A stretch of DNA of 8,062 nt from an uncultured Erysipelotrichaceae bacterium. Its GTDB lineage: Bacteria; Bacillota_I; Bacilli_A; RFN20; CAG-826. Positions 1 to 5,765 of this stretch are shown piece by piece. The number at the start of each line of letters is the position of its first letter. Within the stretch, counting starts at the first letter, position 1. The notes beneath the pieces were generated by a model. That model was not told the origin of the DNA, did not search any database, and saw only the letters and a program-made list of their open reading frames with translations. A program made the translations under genes and the position numbers. The DNA lies in the NCBI GenBank assembly GCA_902791085.1, contig CADAUN010000057.1, forward strand, positions 1-8,062, read 5' to 3'.

Positions 1-111
1 AGCTGCAAGACCAACAAAATCAGACTCGGCCTTTTCTAATGTTGCTTGATCTTTTATATCTAGTTTATTCTTTAGCACATTTGTGCCTTCATAGACATAC
101 GGATCCTTCAT
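1..111 (-). CDS. Fic-family protein, N-terminal part (runs off the window)
   Basis: The minus strand from the ATG at 111 encodes 37 residues before the window edge, beginning MKDPYVYEGTNVLKNK and followed by an acidic helix (KDQATLEKAESDF). The pattern DPY-Y-GT-VLKNKL-I-D-L--AE-D is the usual N-terminus of stand-alone Fic/cell-filamentation proteins. These enzymes transfer AMP or a related group from a nucleotide to a target protein and often act as toxins. The catalytic HPFxxGNGR motif would lie outside the window, so activity cannot be judged. The start codon shares ATGA with the stop of the upstream antitoxin gene, which points to translational coupling. A weak GAGG lies about 10 bases upstream of the ATG inside the antitoxin gene. 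The family call is fairly firm although only the N-terminus is visible. Confidence 0.8.
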   Translation of the reverse strand, partial: MKDPYVYEGTNVLKNKLDIKDQATLEKAESDFVGLAA

Positions 112-425
112 TTTTTATATAACCTCGCTATGGCGAATTCTGCCGTTTCATAATCAATTTCGCCGCGTGAATATAATCTCATAATTCTTTGAGCGGCTTG
201 AGAAGGAGGCACACCATCAACAGTGGCAATCGATTTTGCGAAAGCTAAATCCGCCTCATCATCAGGCAATGTTAATTCAAAAGGCAACCCATTTTTGTTT
301 ACGGATGCAGTCAAAAAAAGAGTAATAGCTTGACTAGTTGTTAATCCTAAGCGATTAAAAATCTTATCAGCTTTTTCTTTGATGTCACCAGTAACTCTTG
401 TATGAACCGTTTCAGTTTTCGCCAT
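108..425 (-). CDS. Composite antitoxin: RelB/DinJ-like N-terminus plus VbhA-like C-terminus
   Basis: This 105-residue protein is the probable antitoxin of the downstream Fic protein. Residues 1-50 have the RelB/DinJ ribbon-helix-helix pattern: a short strand (ETVHTRV), helix (DIKEKADKIFNRLGL), the TTSQAITLFL helix and the terminal GLPFEL. This half normally dimerises and binds the operator. Residues 60-105 resemble, from memory, the VbhA class of Fic inhibitors: VDGVPPS, then a helix, then GEIDYETAEFAIARLY. In that class an [S/T]xxxE[G/N] motif blocks the Fic nucleotide site. Here the aligned positions are I66 and D70-G71, with S65 one residue off, so the motif is degenerate. The ATG at 425 is chosen because the RelB fold begins directly after it; the ribosome binding site is weak. 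Its stop overlaps the fic start by four bases. An inverted repeat just upstream is a likely autoregulatory operator. Confidence 0.8.
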   Translation of the reverse strand: MAKTETVHTRVTGDIKEKADKIFNRLGLTTSQAITLFLTASVNKNGLPFELTLPDDEADLAFAKSIATVDGVPPSQAAQRIMRLYSRGEIDYETAEFAIARLYKK

Positions 426-445
426 ATTTTTTGTCTCAATTATGT

Positions 446-465
446 TGTATCACGTTTGCGATACA
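446..465 (-). promoter_or_regulatory. Putative operator of the antitoxin-Fic pair
   Basis: A perfect 6-bp inverted repeat, TGTATC and GATACA, is separated by 8 bases and lies 21 bases upstream of the antitoxin ATG. RelB-type antitoxins normally repress their own operon through such palindromes. On the minus strand TTGATA at about 472-467 could be a -35 element, but I see no convincing -10 at the right distance, so the promoter itself is not placed. Confidence 0.45.
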
Positions 466-482
466 TATCAATAATAATCAAC

Positions 483-507
483 AAAAAAAGCCTGAAATTA
501 ATCAGGC
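483..507 (-). terminator. Intrinsic terminator beside tRNA-end repeat A
   Basis: The 6-bp stem GCCTGA/TCAGGC with a 6-base loop is followed on the minus strand by seven T. It lies 13 bases beyond the CCA-like end of repeat A (521-536), the place where a tRNA terminator would be expected. It also insulates the antitoxin-Fic pair from minus-strand transcription coming from the right. Confidence 0.7.
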
Positions 508-520
508 AATTTATTGGCAT

Positions 521-536
521 TGGTGGCTGAGGGGGG
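521..536 (-). repeat. tRNA 3'-end repeat, copy A (putative attachment site)
   Basis: TGGTGGCTGAGGGGGG is identical to the last 16 bases, CCA included, of the tRNA at 7964-8040 and has the same orientation. No tRNA body adjoins it, so it is not a gene. With copy B (5999-6014) it brackets a 5.5-kb segment, as expected for attL/attR left by an element inserted in a tRNA 3' end. Confidence 0.7.
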
Positions 537-884
537 TTGCACATTCTGTTATGTTTTTATCGCTTTCCTAACAGTTTATGTAGGAATTGGTGTCTTAGCA
601 CTACTTGGAATTATCCCGATGGTGCGGGGTGTCAGGTACATAACTGGTACATGGATATGAACCCCGTTATGTACCAGGTTTAGGAGCCCATTAACCTTAT
701 AGATATTATAGCCCAAACGATGGCTCTTTTTAATGCCGAATCGAGTGGTGAAATATGCCCGCTAACAATGGTGACGTGCGTTTTTTAGAATGTCCTTGCG
801 AATGGGAAATATACCGGTTCCGCCACCCTGTATGAACCGCCATCTCCCCTGCCGCAAGAAAGGCAACCATCGAAAGGAAAACCC
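537..884. other. Gene-poor cassette end with GGTACAT boxes
   Basis: No convincing gene is present. A plus-strand frame open from TTG at 514 to TGA at 660 gives 48 residues with a long uncharged stretch (FCYVFIAFLTVYVGIGVLAL), but it has no ribosome binding site and begins inside the repeat. It may be membrane-gene debris or chance. GGTACAT occurs at 635-641 and 646-652, with the inverted form at 669-675. The last stretch, from about 780, is more GC-rich and carries the ribosome binding site of the fragment that starts at 885. Confidence 0.5.
635..675. repeat. Inverted repeat GGTACATAAC / GTTATGTACC with an internal extra box
   Basis: Two perfect 10-bp arms (635-644 and 666-675) flank a 21-base spacer that contains a further direct GGTACAT at 646, 11 bases after the first. 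Three boxes about 100-140 bases inside an attachment repeat could be arm-type recombinase sites or an operator. The 9-mer GGTACATGG at 646-654 occurs again at 5879-5887 near the other cassette end. Confidence 0.45.
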
Positions 885-1118
885 ATGTTAGACAACACAA
901 AGCAAAACAGGTTCGAGGGCTTCTTCCACGCCGAAGAGTACCTCAAGATGTACCTCGAGGCGGACGACCAATCCAACGAAGACATCCTCGTCAACTCCAT
1001 CGTCGTCCGTTTCGTCGACGGTTTCACCATTCGCACATCTTGTAGATATTGCCGAAGCAATTGGAGGATTCGGTATCAAAGAATAAGTATCTCATTGCAT
1101 ATCACCTTCTTTCGTTAG
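885..1118 (+). pseudogene. Small gene fragment with an apparent junction or frameshift
   Basis: An ATG at 885 follows a good ribosome binding site (AAAGGA, 6 bases away) and opens a 77-residue frame. Its first 47 or so residues look protein-like and acidic (AEEYLKMYLEADDQSNEDIL, then VVRFVDGF). From about 1025 the frame turns into unlikely, Cys/Arg-rich sequence, while a neighbouring plus-strand frame gives FAHLVDIAEAIGGFGIKE and a TAA at 1084-1086. The upstream part favours G/C in third codon positions and the downstream part does not. A frameshift or a recombination join of two gene ends therefore fits better than an intact gene. Its 3' end overlaps the convergent transporter gene. I do not recognise the family. 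Confidence 0.4.
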
Positions 1119-2435
1119 GTTGAATTGTGGCTTCACCTGCTCCTTCTTCAATAGATACAGGTAGCACGCGATGGTTGGGATTAAGTCGAGCGCAGTTCCG
1201 AGGCCGAACATCAAGGCAATCGAGGTAAGCGTTGGTTCGAACACGCCGGTCTTCCATAGGATGAACATGGTCACGTAGTAAACGCCGTTGGTGGCGATGC
1301 TTTCGATGAGCATGTACTGGGTCTTTCCGCGACCGTAGATGGTTCCATCGAAGACGCAGTTGAAGATATAGGCGATGTAGAATCCGGATTGGATGAGGAC
1401 GACGTAGAATACGGTTTCGTATGCGTCGGTGTTGAGGACGTATTGCAGGAACGGCTTCCAAAGAGGGATCGTCGCGAACCATAAGGCCGAGAACAACGCG
1501 GAGATGATGAGGTATCCAAGGGTTTTGAATCGGATGTTTTCCTTGTTCTCTGCCGTCTCTTTCTTGATAACGTCGTAGAGGGCGGTCGCGGGTAAGAGTA
1601 GCCAGGTCCAGATGAAGTTGTTAGCTACCCAGTACGTCCCCTGCTCTGCGATGACGTTGACCAATCTGGAGATCATCACCATGAAGGCGACATTGCGAAC
1701 CAAGGATTCCAAACCGGAGAAGAGGCCGATCTTGCCATATTCGCCGAGCCACTTGAAGTCGAGCTTCGCTTTGCGGAACACGCGGATTCCTTCACGGCGC
1801 AGCATGATGAAAGCGGAGATTACCAGTACCACCGAGGTGACGATGTTGGCCACCGCGATGCCGTTGACGCCGATGTTCGCGGAGCAAGGTAATGTCGAGA
1901 TGAGGAAGGTGTCGAGCAGCATGGACAAAGCCATTTGGATTCCAAGTTGGATATACATGTACTTGTCCTTGCCGATGGTCACGAGAAGGACGGTGATGAA
2001 CTTCGAGAGGATCGAGAGGCAGGATGCGATGGATTCGAGTCGGATGTACTGCACGGTCGCGTCCATCGTCGAGGGATCGCTTGCCATCCAAGTGCATAGC
2101 GGCCTGGCTAACGTGATGATGAGGATGGACAGGACAAGATAGGAACCACCAGAGATGATGAGCCCTACCCTCGTCTTGTTTTCAAGTTCTTCCTTAGATC
2201 CAAGGGATTTCCCGAGGATGAAGAACAGGGGAAGAATGAAGGCCTCCTCGACAATCTCGTAGATGAGGTTTACCCAGGAGAGCTGGGAGGCGATGTTCAC
2301 GCCCCAATCCCCCGGCATGTTGCCGAGGAAATGGATGCGCAGGGTTTGGTATAACGCCGGGATGAGGAGGGTGGCGGCCAGGACGAGCCATAGCCGCCAG
2401 TTGAAGGTTTTAATTGATCGTAGGATGGATTTCAT
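1092..2435 (-). CDS. MATE-type multidrug/solute efflux transporter
   Basis: This 447-residue integral membrane protein has about 12 hydrophobic segments. The first is RLWLVLAATLLIPALYQTL and the last SIALMFGLGTALDLIPTIA, with a longer loop near the middle (FRKAKLDFKWLGEYGK), as in the two six-helix bundles of MATE antiporters. Length and topology match the family. MATE proteins export cationic drugs or metabolites against Na+ or H+; the substrate here is unknown. ATG 2435 is chosen over an in-frame ATG at 2459 because AAAGGAGC lies 7 bases upstream of it. The start lies inside the end of the AAA+/M41 protease gene (26-base overlap), so translation is probably coupled. A wider MOP-superfamily flippase cannot be excluded by eye. 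Confidence 0.8.
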   Translation of the reverse strand: MKSILRSIKTFNWRLWLVLAATLLIPALYQTLRIHFLGNMPGDWGVNIASQLSWVNLIYEIVEEAFILPLFFILGKSLGSKEELENKTRVGLIISGGSYLVLSILIITLARPLCTWMASDPSTMDATVQYIRLESIASCLSILSKFITVLLVTIGKDKYMYIQLGIQMALSMLLDTFLISTLPCSANIGVNGIAVANIVTSVVLVISAFIMLRREGIRVFRKAKLDFKWLGEYGKIGLFSGLESLVRNVAFMVMISRLVNVIAEQGTYWVANNFIWTWLLLPATALYDVIKKETAENKENIRFKTLGYLIISALFSALWFATIPLWKPFLQYVLNTDAYETVFYVVLIQSGFYIAYIFNCVFDGTIYGRGKTQYMLIESIATNGVYYVTMFILWKTGVFEPTLTSIALMFGLGTALDLIPTIACYLYLLKKEQVKPQFNLTKEGDMQ

Positions 2436-3726
2436 GGTGATGCTCCTTTCTATAGCCACTGACTATGATGGAGAGTTCCTCTGAAGTGAGGGATTCCTTT
2501 TCCTTCAGGATTGGGAATATTATCCTCCCTAGAGCTTCCCATTTCCTCACGAAACCGATGGCTATCTGCAGTTTTTCGTTGAGGATCTGCACGAATTTCT
2601 GGCTTCGCATCTCCGAACTGCTGTCGTTTGGGATGCTGGCCCTGATTCCTCGGGTGGCGGAGAATCGGTCAACGTCAAACGAAGGAAGAAATTCGAATCC
2701 GAGACAACCGTTCGCGAGTACCTGGTAGATGGATTCGATCGCATTGGATAGATCGGATCTGCTACCGCAGTACCTCTTTCCGAGGAATACTTCTTCCCCC
2801 GCAATTCCACCTAGACTAACAGCCACGGAATCAAGGATCTCATTTGCTGTACGATCGTCTTTCTTTGGGGCTAATGGGACCGGGAAGTCTTCTTCTAAGG
2901 AGACGTGCCCAGCCACGTTTCCATACTGCTCCACGGAGATTGAAGCGATTTCTCCTGTCAGTCCGTACTGGGCGAGGAAATGCCCGATTTCGTGGTAGCA
3001 GACCGAGTCGCTTGGCCCGCCCCTCTTCGCTTTCTTGATTTCGCCGAATCGGATGGTTGGAATGACCGCGACGATTGTTTTGAGGGTCAGGTCTTCCTGC
3101 TTCCTTATCGATTCGATGATCGCCGCGTTGATGAGGGATTTGATGTCCGCCCCGGTGAAGCCGTCCGTTTTCCTGGCGACGTCGTTGGGGCTCACCCCTT
3201 CCACACTCGCCTTCTTTAGATACAAGGATGCGATTGCGGCACGGTCTTCTATGGAGGGTATTCGGAAGGTAATCTGCTTTTCTAACCTGCCGCTTCGGAT
3301 GAGAGCCGTTGGCACCGCTCTTTTCCGGTTCGTCGTCGCGATGACGAGGATTCCCTCCGAGCTTGAGATGCCGTCGATTTCAGTAAGTAGAGTCTTCAGC
3401 GTTTTCCTGGAATAGTCGGATTGGAATCCGTACATCCCCGGATCGTTCGAACTGACCAGTTCGTCGAGCTCGTCAATGAAGACGATGGAGGGTATCGTCT
3501 CTTTCGCTTTTGAGAAGAGTTCTTTCAATGTCTTAATCGTTTCTTCTTCGTTTTCGGATTCGTCTGCCTCGAATTCGTATAGGGGCACGCCCGCTTCCGT
3601 TGAGATGGCTTTGGCGAACATTGTTTTGCCTACGCCAGGTTCGCCACAGAGCAGCAGGCCTTTCGGAATGCTCGCCCCACGGGCTTTGTAGGTCTCGAAG
3701 TTCTTGAGGATGTCGATGAGCTTCAC
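2410..3726 (-). CDS. Soluble FtsH-like AAA+ ATPase / M41 zinc protease
   Basis: From GTG 3726 (438 residues) the AAA+ module shows Walker A GEPGVGKT (28-35), Walker B IVFIDE (81-86), second-region arginines R144 and R147 (ALIRSGR) and the sensor-2 helix GFTGADIKSLINAA (189-202). The M41 module has HEIGH (245-249) and the third zinc ligand D325 in GSRSDLSNA, so proteolysis looks intact. FtsH's N-terminal membrane segments are absent. The FtsH pore motif (FVG after Walker A) is replaced by acidic SENEEET (57-63). Homology continues upstream of the GTG (LADIAGYQEEKEEA), so the real start is probably near 3795, giving about 461 residues. A strong AAAGGAGGT lies there (3804-3812), yet no ATG, GTG or TTG follows it in frame. 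GTG 3726 itself has AGGAGG five bases upstream. The gene overlaps the transporter start. Confidence 0.85.
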   Translation of the reverse strand: MKLIDILKNFETYKARGASIPKGLLLCGEPGVGKTMFAKAISTEAGVPLYEFEADESENEEETIKTLKELFSKAKETIPSIVFIDELDELVSSNDPGMYGFQSDYSRKTLKTLLTEIDGISSSEGILVIATTNRKRAVPTALIRSGRLEKQITFRIPSIEDRAAIASLYLKKASVEGVSPNDVARKTDGFTGADIKSLINAAIIESIRKQEDLTLKTIVAVIPTIRFGEIKKAKRGGPSDSVCYHEIGHFLAQYGLTGEIASISVEQYGNVAGHVSLEEDFPVPLAPKKDDRTANEILDSVAVSLGGIAGEEVFLGKRYCGSRSDLSNAIESIYQVLANGCLGFEFLPSFDVDRFSATRGIRASIPNDSSSEMRSQKFVQILNEKLQIAIGFVRKWEALGRIIFPILKEKESLTSEELSIIVSGYRKEHHHEIHPTIN

Positions 3727-3803
3727 CGCTTCCTCCTTCTCCTCTTGGTATCCCGCGATGTCCGCGAGATGGATCAGATTGTTGTTGGTTTCTTTGGTAT
3801 GTC

Positions 3804-3812
3804 ACCTCCTTT
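3804..3812 (-). promoter_or_regulatory. Strong ribosome binding site without a recognisable start codon
   Basis: AAAGGAGGT is a near-perfect Shine-Dalgarno sequence. The protease frame opens at 3801 and reads H-T-K-E-T-N-N-N-L-I-H-L-A-D-I-A-G-Y. At normal spacing the in-frame codons are ACC and AAA, neither a known start. The first known initiation-type codon is CTG at 3777-3775, 26 bases from the site. Confidence 0.6.
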
Positions 3813-3820
3813 GTGCCACT

Positions 3821-3849
3821 ACTATATGTGGGCAAAAACTGGCTGTCAC
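3821..3849 (-). promoter_or_regulatory. Promoter of the protease-transporter pair
   Basis: Minus-strand GTGACA (3849-3844) and TATAGT (3826-3821) are separated by exactly 17 bases, each one mismatch from consensus. Transcription would begin close to 3814, just before the ribosome binding site, giving a very short leader. This supports a start codon close to 3795 and separate transcription from the HTH gene, whose terminator lies upstream. Confidence 0.6.
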
Positions 3850-3879
3850 GTTTTGTCAAAGAATCGGCGACATAGCAAA

Positions 3880-3895
3880 AGGACCTGCGGGTCCT
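3880..3895 (-). terminator. Terminator after the HTH-like gene
   Basis: A perfect 6-bp stem AGGACC/GGTCCT with a four-base loop is followed on the minus strand by TTTTGCT. It begins a few bases after the TAA at 3903-3905 and separates the small gene from the protease-transporter unit. Confidence 0.6.
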
Positions 3896-3902
3896 ATCTG
3901 CT

Positions 3903-4118
3903 TTAATACAGGTAGTTGCGCAGGTCTAATCCCAAGTCGGAAGCGATGCGGAGCACGTCTTCGAACGCGATGTTCAACGGATGTCTCACCATCGAATTCA
4001 GCGTCGCCCTGCATACGCCATAGGCATATGCATAGGCTTTTTGTGTCCCGTAGAGCTTTTTGATCCCTACTCGAGCATCCTCGACGAATCTTTCGAGGTT
4101 GAAATGTCTGTAATTCTC
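3903..4118 (-). CDS. Small Xre/Cro-like HTH protein, start codon unclear
   Basis: The minus strand is open for about 71 codons and ends LGLDLRNYLY-stop. Residues 24-48 read GTQKAYAYAYGVCRATLNSM and then VRHPL. Together with the following FEDVLRIASDLGLDL this matches the helix-turn-helix plus final-helix pattern of small Xre/Cro regulators. It could regulate the flanking genes. AAGGAGGT at 4127-4134 is an excellent ribosome binding site, but the in-frame codons after it are ACT, GAG, AAT and TAC. There is no ATG, GTG or TTG until deep in the protein (ATG within SMV, residue 43), so the 5' coordinate is an estimate. A CTG at the right distance is in another frame that stops after 17 codons. The gene has its own promoter and terminator. 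Regulator identity is inferred from pattern only. Confidence 0.55.
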   Translation of the reverse strand, partial: ENYRHFNLERFVEDARVGIKKLYGTQKAYAYAYGVCRATLNSMVRHPLNIAFEDVLRIASDLGLDLRNYLY

Positions 4119-4126
4119 AGTTTTGC

Positions 4127-4134
4127 ACCTCCTT
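4127..4134 (-). promoter_or_regulatory. Strong ribosome binding site of the HTH-like gene, no start codon in frame
   Basis: AAGGAGGT on the minus strand stands 8 bases from the GAG used here as the first codon. The position where an ATG would sit reads ACT. The same kind of anomaly is seen at the protease gene (3804-3812). Confidence 0.55.
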
Positions 4135-4164
4135 ATGGGGAAGGTTTCTAAGAATCACAGCCAA

Positions 4165-4192
4165 ATTATACTCATCACTCGGGGTATTTCAA
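4165..4192 (-). promoter_or_regulatory. Promoter of the HTH-like gene
   Basis: Minus-strand TTGAAA (4192-4187) and a perfect TATAAT (4170-4165) are separated by 16 bases. The -35 and spacer lie inside the last codons of the 519-residue gene, so the small gene can be transcribed on its own as well as by read-through. Confidence 0.65.
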
Positions 4193-5734
4193 ACCAAGAC
4201 TGGTTATTTCCTGGCTTTCTTCATTGGCTAACTGTGCCAGCTTTTGGCACAACAACGAAACGGAATTATCGTCATCCGAAGAAAGCCCTAGGAGCATGGA
4301 GAAGATCCATATACATTCATAGATGGCTTTCAGGCCTACGTGCGACAACAACAGCCAGCAATCCCTGTTCTCGGAATAGCAAAAGCCCGTTGCATGATGG
4401 ACGTCGATACTGAAAAGGTAGGATAGGATAAGACCTTTCCTTTTGCTTTCGTGACCTGGTGGGAATGCTATTTCCATACCGTCCCGAACAATGTCCACGA
4501 AACCCGGGGCTCTTTCGACGGATTCACTTTTGAGGAACATGAGGCTGTTCCCTAAAACCTTCTCTTTGTATTCTTCAAACGAAATCGATGGTTTTTGGAA
4601 GGCGTTTCTATAAGCGCTTTCCAATACATCTTCGCTTTTCAAGGGCAATGTCTCGAAGTTGCCAAGATTATGAATCTGCACTCTCGTTGAATAATCAAAA
4701 GCGTGATGAAGGGCGGCGAAAGATTTTGGATTATCGGCATTGTTGAGCAAAGCATTCATTGCCCAAAATTCAGCTACGGACTGGAATTTTGACAATGCCA
4801 TTTCGGGATAACCGAGGCCATTCAAGATATTCATCTCCGTCAGGGAATCCCTAAGGATAGCGAAACATAGAGAGGAAAAAGGCAACGTAGAGGCAGTCCT
4901 CGCACATCTTTCGCATAGCTCAGAGCAGATGGATTCAATTCTTTGGCTCCGTTGCATGTGAACGCCAAGCGAATCCAAGTCCGATTTGATAGCTCCATCG
5001 GCCCCGGGCGTTTCCTTCAATTTGTCGAAATACAGTTCTTGCACGATTTCCAAACAACGAGCGATGTCTTTAAAGCGACCCCGCCTAACCAAATCAATGT
5101 CTTCAAGGCTCTCCAAATACCAAGGATGGGCGAAAAACGAAATGCGTTTGTACATGAGCCTTCCCGGATCGACGTCGTCCATATACTTATTGAACAGATC
5201 CGTAAAAGACTTCCCTTTTGATGGGTTCTTATAGGTGAAGAACAACCCTTCCCTTATCGCTTCGCGTTGCGCCCTTTCATTCAATTTCTCGCCGTATCTT
5301 TTTCGGTACGCTTCAAGTGCACGCTCATAGTCAGAGACGATCCAATCAATTTGTTTCATCATCAAATCGCTTTCATCGTCGCTAAGCAATCGATCTTTCT
5401 CATTTTTGGCCGTTTCAAAGATATTTCCGTAAAAAAGCAATGCGGATTGGTGCTTGAAATTCGATATCTGTTCGTCGTCTAGTTCGTCTCTGAAGACCAT
5501 CCTTAGGAGTATGATGGCCTCAAGCAATGACCGGCAATTGGTCTCCATCGCGGGCGAGTTCGTCAAATCACAAGATAACTCAATGCAAAGCGAAATAGTA
5601 TTGGCACATATTTCACACTGCAGCGCATCCACAAGAAAGAGTTTGTCATCATCCGTTTTCTTCAAATGCGCATAGCTTTCTTTGAAAGATTCGCGGCAAA
5701 CGTAATACAAAGCGTCTAGTGTTTTTTGAATCAT
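4175..5734 (-). CDS. 519-residue helical protein with two similar halves (DUF5677/HEPN-like?)
   Basis: I do not firmly recognise this protein. It is almost entirely helical with no signal peptide or clear membrane segment. ATG 5734 is chosen over an in-frame ATG at 5827 because AAAGGAGGT lies 7 bases upstream and a TATAAT just beyond that. The first half has ETNCRSLLEAIILLRMV (64-80), then NFKHQSALLFYG (92-103), and later YKRISFFAHP (195-204). The second half repeats the plan: SKFQSVAEFWAMNALL (315-330), AALHHAFDYSTRV (340-352) and LSYLFSIDVHH (438-448). A family-style core of an R/Q-S-x-x-E helix followed by an S-x-x-H[P/H] motif is typical, as I recall, of DUF5677 and related HEPN-like proteins, some linked to abortive infection. 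It is the first gene of cassette II; a sensor or effector role is inference. Confidence 0.7.
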   Translation of the reverse strand: MIQKTLDALYYVCRESFKESYAHLKKTDDDKLFLVDALQCEICANTISLCIELSCDLTNSPAMETNCRSLLEAIILLRMVFRDELDDEQISNFKHQSALLFYGNIFETAKNEKDRLLSDDESDLMMKQIDWIVSDYERALEAYRKRYGEKLNERAQREAIREGLFFTYKNPSKGKSFTDLFNKYMDDVDPGRLMYKRISFFAHPWYLESLEDIDLVRRGRFKDIARCLEIVQELYFDKLKETPGADGAIKSDLDSLGVHMQRSQRIESICSELCERCARTASTLPFSSLCFAILRDSLTEMNILNGLGYPEMALSKFQSVAEFWAMNALLNNADNPKSFAALHHAFDYSTRVQIHNLGNFETLPLKSEDVLESAYRNAFQKPSISFEEYKEKVLGNSLMFLKSESVERAPGFVDIVRDGMEIAFPPGHESKRKGLILSYLFSIDVHHATGFCYSENRDCWLLLSHVGLKAIYECIWIFSMLLGLSSDDDNSVSLLCQKLAQLANEESQEITSLGLKYPE

Positions 5735-5759
5735 TTTTATACCTCCTTTCTCGAGGCAA

Positions 5760-5765
5760 ATTATA
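5760..5765 (-). promoter_or_regulatory. -10 element of the 519-residue gene
   Basis: A perfect TATAAT lies 25 bases upstream of the ATG at 5734, which leaves a short leader carrying AAAGGAGGT. At 16-18 bases further upstream I find no good -35 (CGGAAT region), so the promoter may be weak or need an activator. Confidence 0.5.

Noticed and set aside
1612..2142. Long plus-strand frame of 176 codons opposite the transporter gene
   Set aside because: It lies wholly antisense to a well-supported membrane protein, with no ribosome binding site and a Met/Arg/Ser-rich translation; it is a shadow.
3533..3859. 108-codon frame overlapping the protease start, suggesting a programmed frameshift
   Set aside because: Its translation is Arg/Gln-rich, unlike a natural protein, and no slippery site is evident near the point where it would join the protease frame. 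It is treated as a shadow frame.
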